Shown in pieces: positions 44,626 to 52,878 of a stretch of DNA of 61,181 nt. Both the position numbers and the translations under genes were made by a program. The notes beneath the pieces are model-generated. The model was not told the DNA's origin, ran no database searches, and worked only from the letters and a program-made list of their open reading frames with translations. The stretch's first letter is position 1, and each line of letters starts with the position of its first letter. The stretch is from Marinifilaceae bacterium (GTDB lineage: Bacteria; Bacteroidota; Bacteroidia; Bacteroidales; Marinifilaceae): positions 1-61,181 of the forward strand of contig JAGBFU010000065.1 in the NCBI GenBank assembly GCA_017936285.1. Direction: 5' to 3'.

Positions 44626-46545
44626 ATGAACAAACTCGTCATAACAATCACACTAATATTGGTCCTGCTCTTCGCACTCAAGCATAGCTGGGCTCAAAAC
44701 CGCATTGTATATGACACCACCACTATTAGTGCCAGACAAATTGATATAAAAAGAGACACCTCTCTTAACCTTCAGGACTCAATCATAACAACAAAAGATG
44801 AGAAAGAATTCTGGAGTGAATATATCTCCTCTCGCAAATCAACAATTGGTAAAACCATCAGTCGTCTGATTATAACCCCGGCAAAACGAAACAACATCAT
44901 TGATCCCACACTTAACACATCTCGTCGATTTGAGCCATACAAGGGGATGAGAATTTCAAGAATAGATGTTACTGTCCTGCCTCCGTACGGAATCAGCGTA
45001 TATGACACCGTCTCGCACAATTCAAATTCTCTGGAATGGCATAAAAAGCTTGTAAATGCAACACACTTCAAAACCTCACGACGGTTAATAACACGCCAGA
45101 TGACCACCAAAGTCGGTTCAACAGTATCGCCATTCACCCTGGTACAGGAGGAGATATCGCTTAAATCCTTAAGAAATATTGACGATGCCCTTATCATTCT
45201 GACAGCAGATCCGGAGGATGACAATGCTGTTATTATGAAGGTTATATGCAAAGACAACTTCTCATGGGACGGCGCAGTAGAGACCGATTTCATCCACTCG
45301 TTCGAAGGCGAGGTTGCAAATACCAATATGTTTGGTTTGGGACAATACGTCGAGTATCGCTTTAAATTTGATGCAGAAAAATGGAAAAGGTGCGGTAATA
45401 TATTTCGCTTTGAATACCCCAATATTGCAGGAACCCATATTGATGCAATGATATATTACCGCAATGACGATGTCGATAAAATTCTGTCCATAGAGTTTCA
45501 GCGTCCATTTCTTACAAATAAGACAAAGTGGGCAGGAGGAATATCATTCAACAGAGTATACTACTCATATAATCTGCCAGACAAATATATAGACTGGACC
45601 GAAGAGAAGTTCAACTATAGAAACGAGGATATATGGGCCGGCCATGCCATTGTCCTTCCTGAAAACAATCGTTTCAACCGCACTATACATATCACCGGAC
45701 GCATATATGGCACCAACATAAAAAACAACACTGATACCATATCCCTTGAGAACATCCACTTCTACAAGGATCGTCTCAATACGCTCTTTTCAATACAATA
45801 CACATCTCTCAAATACTATAAAGGATTACAGATATTTGATTTGGGACGAAGCGAATTTGTTCCCACAGGATTCAATATAGGTATTATGGCAGGATATGAA
45901 TCACGAAAGCTGCATCCGAGTGGTTATGTGGAGCTATTTGGAAACTACTCATATTTCAATCGTGAAACGGAACGATATTACGAAGCCTCAATAACAGCCG
46001 CCACCTATCTTAACTCCTTATTCGGAAGCAACAGAGGTCTGCTGAAGATTACCGCCAACCACATCAGCAATCCTAAACCATTAGGCGATTTCATATATCG
46101 TGCATACATGGGCGCCTCGTTTACCTCTGGCTTTAAACGCTACACAAACGAAAACTTATATATCACTGATAATGAGATTCGCGGTTTTAAGGCAGACTCG
46201 CTTTTTGGCACTAAAAAGATAGGATTATCGCTTGGGGCCACTGCTTTCTCGCCACTGCTTAAGTACGATTTCAGAGTTGCGGTAGGAGGATTCGTAGATA
46301 TGGGAGTTATTGGCGACAACACACGCTCGATTTTCAAAAGTAAAAGCTATTTTGGCGTCGGACTACAACTCAACATACAAAACAACTACTTATTAATCAA
46401 AAATTTATCCATACGATTGGCATATTTCCCAAGAGTTCCGCAGGTGGGAAACAAACGTGATTTTAATGTCGTGATAAGCAACTGGAGCAAGAATAGTTTC
46501 AACGACTATAGCGTGGACAAGCCCTCAATGACTATTTACAAATAG
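44626..46545 (+). CDS. Omp85-like outer-membrane beta-barrel protein of unknown role
   Basis: The 639-residue protein has a signal peptide (to about residue 24, SWAQN), two POTRA-like segments at about 105-210 (KGMRISRIDV, RRLITRQMTTKVGS) and a beta-rich C-terminal region from about 225. That region contains YRFKFDAEKW, RFEYPNIAGT and FGVGLQLN, as in BamA/TamA-type barrels. It follows the patatin-barrel gene by one base, so the two are surely cotranscribed and perhaps cooperate at the outer membrane. It could be a TamA-like partner for the TamB-like protein at 15692, but nothing in the sequence proves this. Confidence 0.65.
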   Translation: MNKLVITITLILVLLFALKHSWAQNRIVYDTTTISARQIDIKRDTSLNLQDSIITTKDEKEFWSEYISSRKSTIGKTISRLIITPAKRNNIIDPTLNTSRRFEPYKGMRISRIDVTVLPPYGISVYDTVSHNSNSLEWHKKLVNATHFKTSRRLITRQMTTKVGSTVSPFTLVQEEISLKSLRNIDDALIILTADPEDDNAVIMKVICKDNFSWDGAVETDFIHSFEGEVANTNMFGLGQYVEYRFKFDAEKWKRCGNIFRFEYPNIAGTHIDAMIYYRNDDVDKILSIEFQRPFLTNKTKWAGGISFNRVYYSYNLPDKYIDWTEEKFNYRNEDIWAGHAIVLPENNRFNRTIHITGRIYGTNIKNNTDTISLENIHFYKDRLNTLFSIQYTSLKYYKGLQIFDLGRSEFVPTGFNIGIMAGYESRKLHPSGYVELFGNYSYFNRETERYYEASITAATYLNSLFGSNRGLLKITANHISNPKPLGDFIYRAYMGASFTSGFKRYTNENLYITDNEIRGFKADSLFGTKKIGLSLGATAFSPLLKYDFRVAVGGFVDMGVIGDNTRSIFKSKSYFGVGLQLNIQNNYLLIKNLSIRLAYFPRVPQVGNKRDFNVVISNWSKNSFNDYSVDKPSMTIYK

Positions 46546-46588
46546 GATTATTTGCATAAGCCAACTTTTTTTACGAATATTGCATAGT

Positions 46589-46596
46589 TAAATTTG
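46589..46596 (+). promoter_or_regulatory. -7 element for glf, leaving almost no leader
   Basis: TAAATTTG ends 6 bases before the glf ATG at 46603, so the transcript is predicted to be leaderless or nearly so. Confidence 0.55.
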
Positions 46597-46602
46597 AGCA
46601 TA

Positions 46603-47712
46603 ATGAGTAAGTACGACTATCTTATTGTTGGATCCGGTCTGTTCGGTTCACTATTTGCATACAAAGCAAAATTAGCAGGTAAGCGATGCCTTGTAATTGA
46701 AAAAAGAGACCACAAAGGTGGCAACATATATTGCGAAGAGATCGACGGCATCAATGTACATAAATATGGAGCCCATATTTTCCATACCGACAACAAAGAG
46801 GTATGGGATTTTGCTAACTCATTAGTTGAATTTAACAGATTCACTAATGCCCCAATAGCCAACTACAAAGGAGAGTTATACAATCTGCCCTTCAACATGA
46901 ATACCTTTTACAAGCTATGGGGAGTAAAAACCCCGGCCGAGGCTAAGGCTAAAATCGAAGAGCAGAGAGGCAGATATGCCCATATATCCGAGCCGGCAAA
47001 CCTTGAAGAGCAAGCTTTGAAATTATGTGGCGAGGACATATACCGCACCCTTATCAAGGGATATACAGAAAAACAGTGGGGACGCTCGGCTCAAGAGCTT
47101 CCTGCCTTTATAATCAAACGAATCCCTTTCCGTTTCACCTTTGACAACAACTACTTTAACGACAAATATCAAGGTATTCCTATAGGCGGATATAACTCTC
47201 TGATCAACAAACTTCTTGATGGGACAGAGGTCCTATTGAATACCGACTTTTTTGATAATCGCGAAAAGTGGGAAGAGATTGCCGACAAGACTCTCTTCAC
47301 CGGCTGTATAGACCAATATTTCAACTATCAATGTGGAGAGTTGGAGTATCGCAGCTTGAGATTCGAACATACAAAATTGGAGTGCAGTGATTTTCAGGGC
47401 AATGCGGTCATAAACTATACAGAGGGAGAAATTCCATACACCAGAGTAATTGAGCACAAACACTTTGAGTTTGGTCAACAGCCTACAACGGTAATAACAC
47501 ACGAATATCCCGATACATTCATTAAGGGGAAGGAGCCATACTATCCGATAAACGATGAACGTAACACCAAAATCATGGAGAAATACCGAGAGTTGGCAGA
47601 AGAGCACGGCAACGTCATCTTCGGAGGAAGATTAGGCAACTACACATACGCAGATATGGATGACACAATCGCTGCAGCTCTTGAGTTATGCAAATCGGAA
47701 TTCGGAGAATAA
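46603..47712 (+). CDS. glf: UDP-galactopyranose mutase
   Basis: The 369-residue flavoenzyme starts at ATG 46603. It has the FAD-binding VGSGLFGS motif, EKRDHKGGNIY, YGAHIFHT, the arginine-bearing TEKQWGR region and a C-terminal GGRLGNYTYADMD. It interconverts UDP-galactopyranose and UDP-galactofuranose in the cytoplasm. An in-frame TTG nine bases upstream is rejected because it lies in the -7 element. Downstream glycosyltransferases probably use the UDP-Galf to build LPS or surface polysaccharide. Confidence 0.97.
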   Translation: MSKYDYLIVGSGLFGSLFAYKAKLAGKRCLVIEKRDHKGGNIYCEEIDGINVHKYGAHIFHTDNKEVWDFANSLVEFNRFTNAPIANYKGELYNLPFNMNTFYKLWGVKTPAEAKAKIEEQRGRYAHISEPANLEEQALKLCGEDIYRTLIKGYTEKQWGRSAQELPAFIIKRIPFRFTFDNNYFNDKYQGIPIGGYNSLINKLLDGTEVLLNTDFFDNREKWEEIADKTLFTGCIDQYFNYQCGELEYRSLRFEHTKLECSDFQGNAVINYTEGEIPYTRVIEHKHFEFGQQPTTVITHEYPDTFIKGKEPYYPINDERNTKIMEKYRELAEEHGNVIFGGRLGNYTYADMDDTIAAALELCKSEFGE

Positions 47713-47767
47713 CAACCAAAGTAAAAATTCTAAGATTGGCTTTTTTGCTCAATAGAATCTTTTACCC

Positions 47768-47775
47768 TAATTTTG
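47768..47775 (+). promoter_or_regulatory. -7 element for the surface-glycan genes downstream of glf
   Basis: TAATTTTG lies 18 bases before the ATG at 47794, and a GAAGG ribosome-binding-like site precedes that ATG. Confidence 0.5.
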
Positions 47776-47793
47776 CACAATAAAACTGAAGGT

Positions 47794-48510
47794 ATGAAAT
47801 CATTACACATAATAACACCTGTTAAAGATTCAATTGACTCAACTCTTGATACCGCCAGAGCTATAATGAGTTCAAAAATTGATATTCCGTTTACATATAC
47901 TATATACAACGATTTTAGCACAGAGGAGAATACAAAACGCCTTGTAGAGGCGTCGAAAGAGATTGGCTTTGAACTTGTAAATCTCTCCGACCTTACAGAT
48001 CATCCATCTCCCAACTATCTGCTTGTTTTGCAAAAGACTCAAAAGGAGGCAATTGAACGAGAAGCAGGTTTGCTGATAGTCGAATCAGATGTTACAGTAT
48101 AAAGCAATACACTGCAATCTCTATACAATGGGGCTATCGAACGCAAGGATTGCGGAATGGCAGCATCCGTAACAACAGACGAACAAGGTGTAATAAACTT
48201 TCCATACCTCTATGCAAAAGGGCGTAAAGCCGACATTTATGACGAGAAAAAGAGGTTCAGTTTTTGTTGCACCCTTCTCACTCTGAACTTTTTAAAATCG
48301 TTTGATTTCAATCAGCTGGACTCGTCAAAAAACTGGTTCGACGTGACAATATCGCACGAATCTATTAAAAACGGATTCCACAACTACCTTTTTGTAAATC
48401 TTCCTGTACTTCATCGTCCCCATGGCAGTCGTCCATGGAAACAGTTGAAATACACCAACCCGATAAAATACTATTGGCTAAAATATACCAAGGGGCTTGA
48501 TAAAATTTAA
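47794..48510 (+). pseudogene. Glycosyltransferase-like gene with an in-frame ochre codon
   Basis: ATG 47794 opens MKSLHIITPVKDS, a GT2/GT-A-like start with a YNDFS stretch. The frame reaches LIVESDVTV, a DxD-like region, and stops at TAA 48100-48102 (codon 103). The same frame then continues for 135 codons (SNTLQSLYNG ... KYTKGLDKI) to 48510, and both halves read as one protein. A single base change, for example AAA to TAA, explains the break. An internal ATG at 48157 could start only a C-terminal fragment lacking the catalytic half. The gene sits between glf and a LPS-kinase-like gene. Exact sugar specificity is unknown. Confidence 0.75.
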
Positions 48511-48520
48511 ACAGGTTCTT

Positions 48521-49261
48521 ATGCAGATCTTAAACCACAAAACAGTAGTTGTCAATCCTCAATACGCAGACCTTACCGAGTTTATCAACTCTGTACCCCA
48601 GCTCTTTGCTCAAAATGAAGGGGAGTTGATATATAGAGGACGCAACCAGTTGCGTGCATTCACATATAACACCAGAAGATACGTTGTCAAAGCATTCAGA
48701 AAGCCAAATCTGATTAATCGCTTTGTATATGGTATCTTCCGTCCTTCCAAGGCTAAAAGAGCATACGACAATGCTCTGCTTCTTCAAGATATTGGCATAG
48801 GTACTCCCACTCCAATAGGCTATATCAATATCCGTAAGGGCATAGCCTTTGACAAAAGTTTTCTGATAACCGAGGAGTCTGAATGCAACCACGTATATAG
48901 CGAACTGTTTGAGCATGATTTCAGCTATACCGAAGAACTCCTACGTGAAATAGGCAGAATCACTGCTATTATGCACAACAACGGATATGCCCATCTTGAT
49001 TATGGGCGAGGAAACATACTTTTCAAAAAAGATGAACGAGGGCTCCGCATCGATATTGTTGATGTCAACAGAATGTCATTTGGTAAACTTGATATCAATG
49101 CCGGTTGCAAAAACTTAGAGAGACTGCCTGCAACACCACAGATGCACCGCTGGCTCGCCGAGAGCTATGCAAAAGAACGCAAAATGGATGCAGAAGAGTG
49201 TTACCACCTGATGGTTAAATATCGCAGTACACAACCGGGAAAGATTGACGGACTCTATTAA
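48521..49261 (+). CDS. LPS core (Kdo/heptose) kinase-like protein
   Basis: The 246-residue protein starts at ATG 48521, preceded by an AGGTT-like site. It has a protein-kinase-like fold of the WaaP/KdkA group: a lysine in YVVKAF, catalytic Asp160 and Asn165 in HLDYGRGNILF, and a metal-binding aspartate in IVDVNR. Relatives phosphorylate heptose or Kdo of the LPS inner core at the cytoplasmic face. An in-frame TTG at 48497 overlapping the preceding gene is less likely. Neighbouring glf and glycosyltransferases support a LPS role; the acceptor sugar is inferred. Confidence 0.85.
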   Translation: MQILNHKTVVVNPQYADLTEFINSVPQLFAQNEGELIYRGRNQLRAFTYNTRRYVVKAFRKPNLINRFVYGIFRPSKAKRAYDNALLLQDIGIGTPTPIGYINIRKGIAFDKSFLITEESECNHVYSELFEHDFSYTEELLREIGRITAIMHNNGYAHLDYGRGNILFKKDERGLRIDIVDVNRMSFGKLDINAGCKNLERLPATPQMHRWLAESYAKERKMDAEECYHLMVKYRSTQPGKIDGLY

Positions 49262-49275
49262 CAAAGCAACATAAC

Positions 49276-50181
49276 ATGAAAATCTTCGCAGTCGTAGTTA
49301 CCTTTAACCGCAGGGAACTTCTTAAACGAGGTATAGCCTCACTCCACCAGAACAGAGCAATTGATACTATTGTCGTTGTTAATAACGGCAGCACTGATGG
49401 TACTAAAGAGTGGCTTGATTCTCAAAAGGATTTGACCGTAATCCACCAACAGAACGTAGGAGGCTCTGGAGGCTTTTACACTGGAATTGAGTTTGCCTAC
49501 AATAATGGAGCAGACTGGATATGGTGCATGGATGACGATGTATACCCCAGGGCAGATTGCCTTGACAACCTTTTAAAGCACATTGACAACCCCGAGATAG
49601 GAATCCTCGCTCCCCGTCGCCTGATGGAGGGCAATATATTCTGTCACGATTTTCAAGAGTACAATCTTACAAATCCATTCGCATCAATGTACGTCGGCAA
49701 ATTGAACAAGATGGAGATAAATGGCCCGACATTCGTAAAAGGAACAGCATTTGAAGGCCCCTTTATCAGCAGAAAGGTTGTATCCTCTATAGGGTTACCC
49801 AATAGGGAGCTATTTATCTTTTGCGACGACACCGACTACTGCTTAAGAGCAACTTTGGCCGGATTCAAAATTCTGTATGTTCCCGAGGCATTAATGGACA
49901 AAGAGAAGTTCTTCAACAACGACTCATGGAGTGAACGTAACCGCAAGAAAAAATGGAAACGAATATATCAGATTCGTAACTCCACATACCTGAACCACCA
50001 TTATGGGAAAAACTGGGGTGTCAGATACTTAAGAGGCTTTATAGGAGTATGCGGCTACATCCTTACAGCAGCCATCACCGCACCCTTTACCAAAGGATGG
50101 GACTATAACGATATCCCCAAGTTATGGAGAGCATATTGCGACGGTATAAAAGAAAAATTAGGTATTGTAAAATTCGAATAA
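49276..50181 (+). CDS. GT2 glycosyltransferase, possible galactofuranosyl- or rhamnosyltransferase
   Basis: The 301-residue GT-A enzyme opens FAVVVTFNRRELL, followed by VVNNGSTDGT and a metal-binding Asp86-Asp88 in MDDDVYP. Residues GGSGGFYTG and FCDDTDYCLR match the GlfT/WbbL-like subgroup that uses UDP-Galf or dTDP-rhamnose. There is no signal peptide; a hydrophobic segment at about 255-275 may bind the membrane. It follows the LPS-kinase-like gene by 14 bases and lies downstream of glf, which makes UDP-Galf a reasonable donor. Donor specificity is inference. Confidence 0.85.
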   Translation: MKIFAVVVTFNRRELLKRGIASLHQNRAIDTIVVVNNGSTDGTKEWLDSQKDLTVIHQQNVGGSGGFYTGIEFAYNNGADWIWCMDDDVYPRADCLDNLLKHIDNPEIGILAPRRLMEGNIFCHDFQEYNLTNPFASMYVGKLNKMEINGPTFVKGTAFEGPFISRKVVSSIGLPNRELFIFCDDTDYCLRATLAGFKILYVPEALMDKEKFFNNDSWSERNRKKKWKRIYQIRNSTYLNHHYGKNWGVRYLRGFIGVCGYILTAAITAPFTKGWDYNDIPKLWRAYCDGIKEKLGIVKFE

Positions 50182-50187
50182 AGTAAT

Positions 50188-50195
50188 TAACTTTG
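50188..50195 (+). promoter_or_regulatory. -7 element for adk
   Basis: TAACTTTG lies 45 bases before ATG 50241. It argues against an in-frame TTG at 50193, which falls inside it. Confidence 0.55.
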
Positions 50196-50240
50196 AACGA
50201 TTATTTTTTCGAACTAAACTACAAACCTAAAAAGCAATAT

Positions 50241-50816
50241 ATGTACAATTTAGCACTATTTGGCCCTCCGGGATCAGGTAAGGGCACATTGGCCAAAAAC
50301 CTTGTTGAGAAGTATAATTTTATACACATCTCAACTGGCGATATGATCAGAAGCGAAATAAGCAAAGGAAGCGATCTGGGCAAGATGGCCGCTGATATTA
50401 TTAATAGCGGAGCTCTTCTGTCGGACGATATTGTTATCAAGATGATTGAGAGCAGAATCAAAAGCGAAGGAACAGAGGTATTTGGATTTATCTTTGATGG
50501 TTTCCCAAGAACCGTGGCTCAGGCAGAGGCATTGACACAGATGCTTAACGCAATGGGTACACCGCTTAACGCCTTTGTAAAGCTTGATGTTCCACAAGAG
50601 GTACTTATGGAGCGTATGTTAAGACGTGCTCAGATTGAGAATCGTCCGGATGACACAGAAGAGGTTATTCTTAATCGCTTCAAGGAGTACGATGCAAAGA
50701 CATTGCCGGTATTCGACTACTTCAAAAACGAGAACATCTGTTTCGAGATTGATGCAATCGGACCTCCGGAGCGTACTGTTCGTATCTTTGATGAGGCGTT
50801 GGGATTTAATAAATAA
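50241..50816 (+). CDS. adk: Adenylate kinase
   Basis: The 191-residue protein starts at ATG 50241. It has the P-loop LFGPPGSGKGT, the AMP-binding HISTGDMIR segment and FDGFPRTVAQAE. It has the short LID (RMLRRAQIENRPDDTEE) and so lacks zinc cysteines, as expected for the short adenylate kinase form. It interconverts 2 ADP with ATP and AMP. The longer frame upstream adds 16 unrelated residues (MNDYFFELNY...) and is rejected. A structured inverted-repeat element follows the stop codon. Confidence 0.96.
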   Translation: MYNLALFGPPGSGKGTLAKNLVEKYNFIHISTGDMIRSEISKGSDLGKMAADIINSGALLSDDIVIKMIESRIKSEGTEVFGFIFDGFPRTVAQAEALTQMLNAMGTPLNAFVKLDVPQEVLMERMLRRAQIENRPDDTEEVILNRFKEYDAKTLPVFDYFKNENICFEIDAIGPPERTVRIFDEALGFNK

Positions 50817-50818
50817 AC

Positions 50819-50924
50819 ATAATAAGCAGACTATTTTTTGGCGTAAGTTTATAAATCCCACGATAGTTTAGAACATATTCTCTATCGAGGGGTTGAAAGA
50901 CCAAACAGGTGGTCTGCTTATTAT
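50819..50924 (+). ncRNA. Candidate structured RNA or small inverted-repeat element between adk and tetR
   Basis: A perfect 13-bp inverted repeat (ATAATAAGCAGAC at 50819-50831 and GTCTGCTTATTAT at 50912-50924) closes the element. Inside is a long hairpin: CGATAG/CTATCG (50861-50866 with 50882-50887), continued inward after a UUU bulge by AGAA-CATA-TTCT and outward by CCC/GGG after an A-A mismatch. GACC/GGTC near the 3' end could compete with the closing stem. No ORF of note fits and no T-run follows. A TATCTTTG box at 50783-50790, inside the adk tail, could drive it. No known RNA family is recognised; a MITE-like insertion is the alternative. Confidence 0.5.
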
Positions 50925-50943
50925 TTGGTGATAAATATTAGGA

Positions 50944-51537
50944 ATGGAGACAAACAAAACCATTAGGACAAGAAACAAAATCATAGAGGTGGCCAGGGAG
51001 CTGTTCGCAACAAGCAACTTCTATAAAACCACTATGGATGCAATTGCCAAGAGTGCGAGTATGAGCAGAAGAACGCTCTATATGCACTTTAAAAGCAAAG
51101 AGGACATCCTAATGTATGTTGTTGAAGATGAAGCTCAAAGAATTATCAAAAAACTACAGAGCATAGGCAACTCCACAATGTCACCTGACAGAAAATTAAG
51201 ATTGCATATCCTTACCCGATTCAATGCCATTGACAGTTTGATTCGACGTAACAGATATGTAAGATATGACTTTATCTTCAACCAGCTTAAAATAGAGCAA
51301 CGCAGAAAACCTATCGATATTATTGAGGAACAGATATTGCATGAAATCATCAAAGAGGGTAAAGAAAAAGGAATTTTTTACTGCTCCTCGACTGAGGATT
51401 TTGCAAGCACAATTTTAAGAATGCTTAAAAGTCTTGAGCAACCATTTGTTCATCGTAACAATAGGGTACGCACATACAACATGCTTAAAGAGTATGTTGA
51501 TATGCTATTTAACGGAATATTAAATCAAACAAAATAA
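50944..51537 (+). CDS. TetR-family transcriptional regulator
   Basis: The 197-residue protein has an N-terminal TetR helix-turn-helix (about 10-60, with ARELFATSNFYKTTMDAIA and SRRTLYMHFKSKEDI) and an alpha-helical C-terminal ligand domain with no family-specific signature. Such repressors usually sense small molecules and often control efflux pumps. The nearest efflux genes are at 55.7-61 kb, but a link is only speculative. purB follows after a 3-base gap, so it is probably cotranscribed with this gene. The start ATG is preceded by AGGA. Confidence 0.88.
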   Translation: METNKTIRTRNKIIEVARELFATSNFYKTTMDAIAKSASMSRRTLYMHFKSKEDILMYVVEDEAQRIIKKLQSIGNSTMSPDRKLRLHILTRFNAIDSLIRRNRYVRYDFIFNQLKIEQRRKPIDIIEEQILHEIIKEGKEKGIFYCSSTEDFASTILRMLKSLEQPFVHRNNRVRTYNMLKEYVDMLFNGILNQTK

Positions 51538-51540
51538 TTT

Positions 51541-52878
51541 ATGGAATCACTGACAGCAATATCACCAATAGATGGACGCTATCGCGACAAGGTTGAGTCA
51601 CTATCAGCCTATTTCTCAGAGTATGCACTTATAAAGTATCGTGTGAAGGTTGAGATTGAGTATTTCATTACTCTATGTGAATTACCACTACCTCAGCTTA
51701 TCAAATTCGATCACGAATACTTCGAGGATCTTCGCAAAATCTACCAAAACTTCACTATCGAGGATGCAGCCGAGGTTAAAGAGATTGAAAAGACTACCAA
51801 CCATGACGTTAAGGCAGTCGAGTACTTTATCAAACGTCGTTTCGACCAATTGAATCTGCAACCATTCAAGGAGTTTATCCACTTTGGATTGACATCATAG
51901 GATATCAACAATACATCGCTTCCCTGCCTTTTCCAGGACGCACTTAACGATGTATATTACCCTGTTCTTGACGAGCTTATCAACAAACTAACCGAGTTGG
52001 CCAACGAGTGGAACAATGTTCCTATGCTTGCCAAAACCCATGGTCAACCGGCCTCTCCAACCAGACTTGGCAAAGAGATTACCGTATTTATCTACCGTAT
52101 CCAAAAGCAGTTGGAGCTACTGAAAGCAACCCCTATGTCAGGAAAATTCGGAGGAGCTACAGGAAACTTCAATGCTCACCATGTTGCATATCCAAAGTAT
52201 GACTGGGCTGCATTCGGTAAAAAATTCTTGAAAGAGAAGTTGAATATTGAGCGTGAGGAGTACACAACACAAATCTCAAACTACGATAACTTTGCCGCTA
52301 TTTGTGATGGTTTAAGACGCATCAACACTATCATCCTTGATCTGGACCGCGACTTCTGGACCTATATCTCAATGAATTACTTCAAACAGAAGATTAAAGC
52401 GGGCGAGGTTGGTTCATCGGCAATGCCACATAAGGTCAACCCTATCGACTACGAGAACTCTGAGGGTAATCTGGGATTGGCCAACGCTATTTTTGAACAT
52501 CTGGCAACAAAATTGCCGATATCACGCTTGCAGCGCGACCTTACCGACTCAACTGTTATCCGTAATGTAGGAGTTCCGTTTGCACACTCGATCATCGCAA
52601 TCAAATCAACACTTAAGGGTTTGAATAAATTGATTATCAACCCTGATGCTATTGCACAAGATCTTGAGGAGAACTGGGCTGTCGTGGCAGAAGCAATTCA
52701 AACAATACTTCGCAGAGAGGCATATCCAAACCCATACGAGGCATTGAAAGCATTAACAAGAACAAATACACACGTTACACACCAGTCAATTGCTGAGTTT
52801 ATTGACACTCTTGAGGTTGCTGAAAATATCAAGAAACAGTTAAAAGAGATTACACCGTCTAACTACACCGGAATATAA
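51541..52878 (+). pseudogene. purB: Adenylosuccinate lyase with an in-frame amber codon
   Basis: The frame encodes a full-length PurB (446 codons counting the amber): SPIDGRYR near the start, KTHGQPASP and the signature GSSAMPHKVNP. Codon 120 (51898-51900) is TAG, in the conserved TS-[E/Q]-DINN substrate-binding motif where Glu or Gln is normal; CAG or GAG to TAG is one base change. The rest of the frame is intact, so the change is recent, a sequencing/assembly error, or read through. No good restart follows: the next open stretch has only a TTG (51997). PurB acts twice in purine synthesis (SAICAR to AICAR, and adenylosuccinate to AMP). The gene overlaps the next one by one base. Confidence 0.9.

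Noticed and set aside
50626..50871. 81-codon ORF overlapping the adk tail and the structured element
   Set aside because: It is out of frame with adk over most of its length and arginine-rich by frame effect, with no family resemblance.
50819..50924. SRP RNA, 6S RNA, preQ1 or SAM riboswitch between adk and tetR
   Set aside because: The conserved loops of these families were not found; only unassigned stems are present.
51541..52878. Stop-codon reassignment (for example TAG to Gln) to explain purB
   Set aside because: Other genes here end properly with TAG, TAA and TGA, the second broken gene is interrupted by TAA rather than TAG, and no other intact gene contains an in-frame stop.
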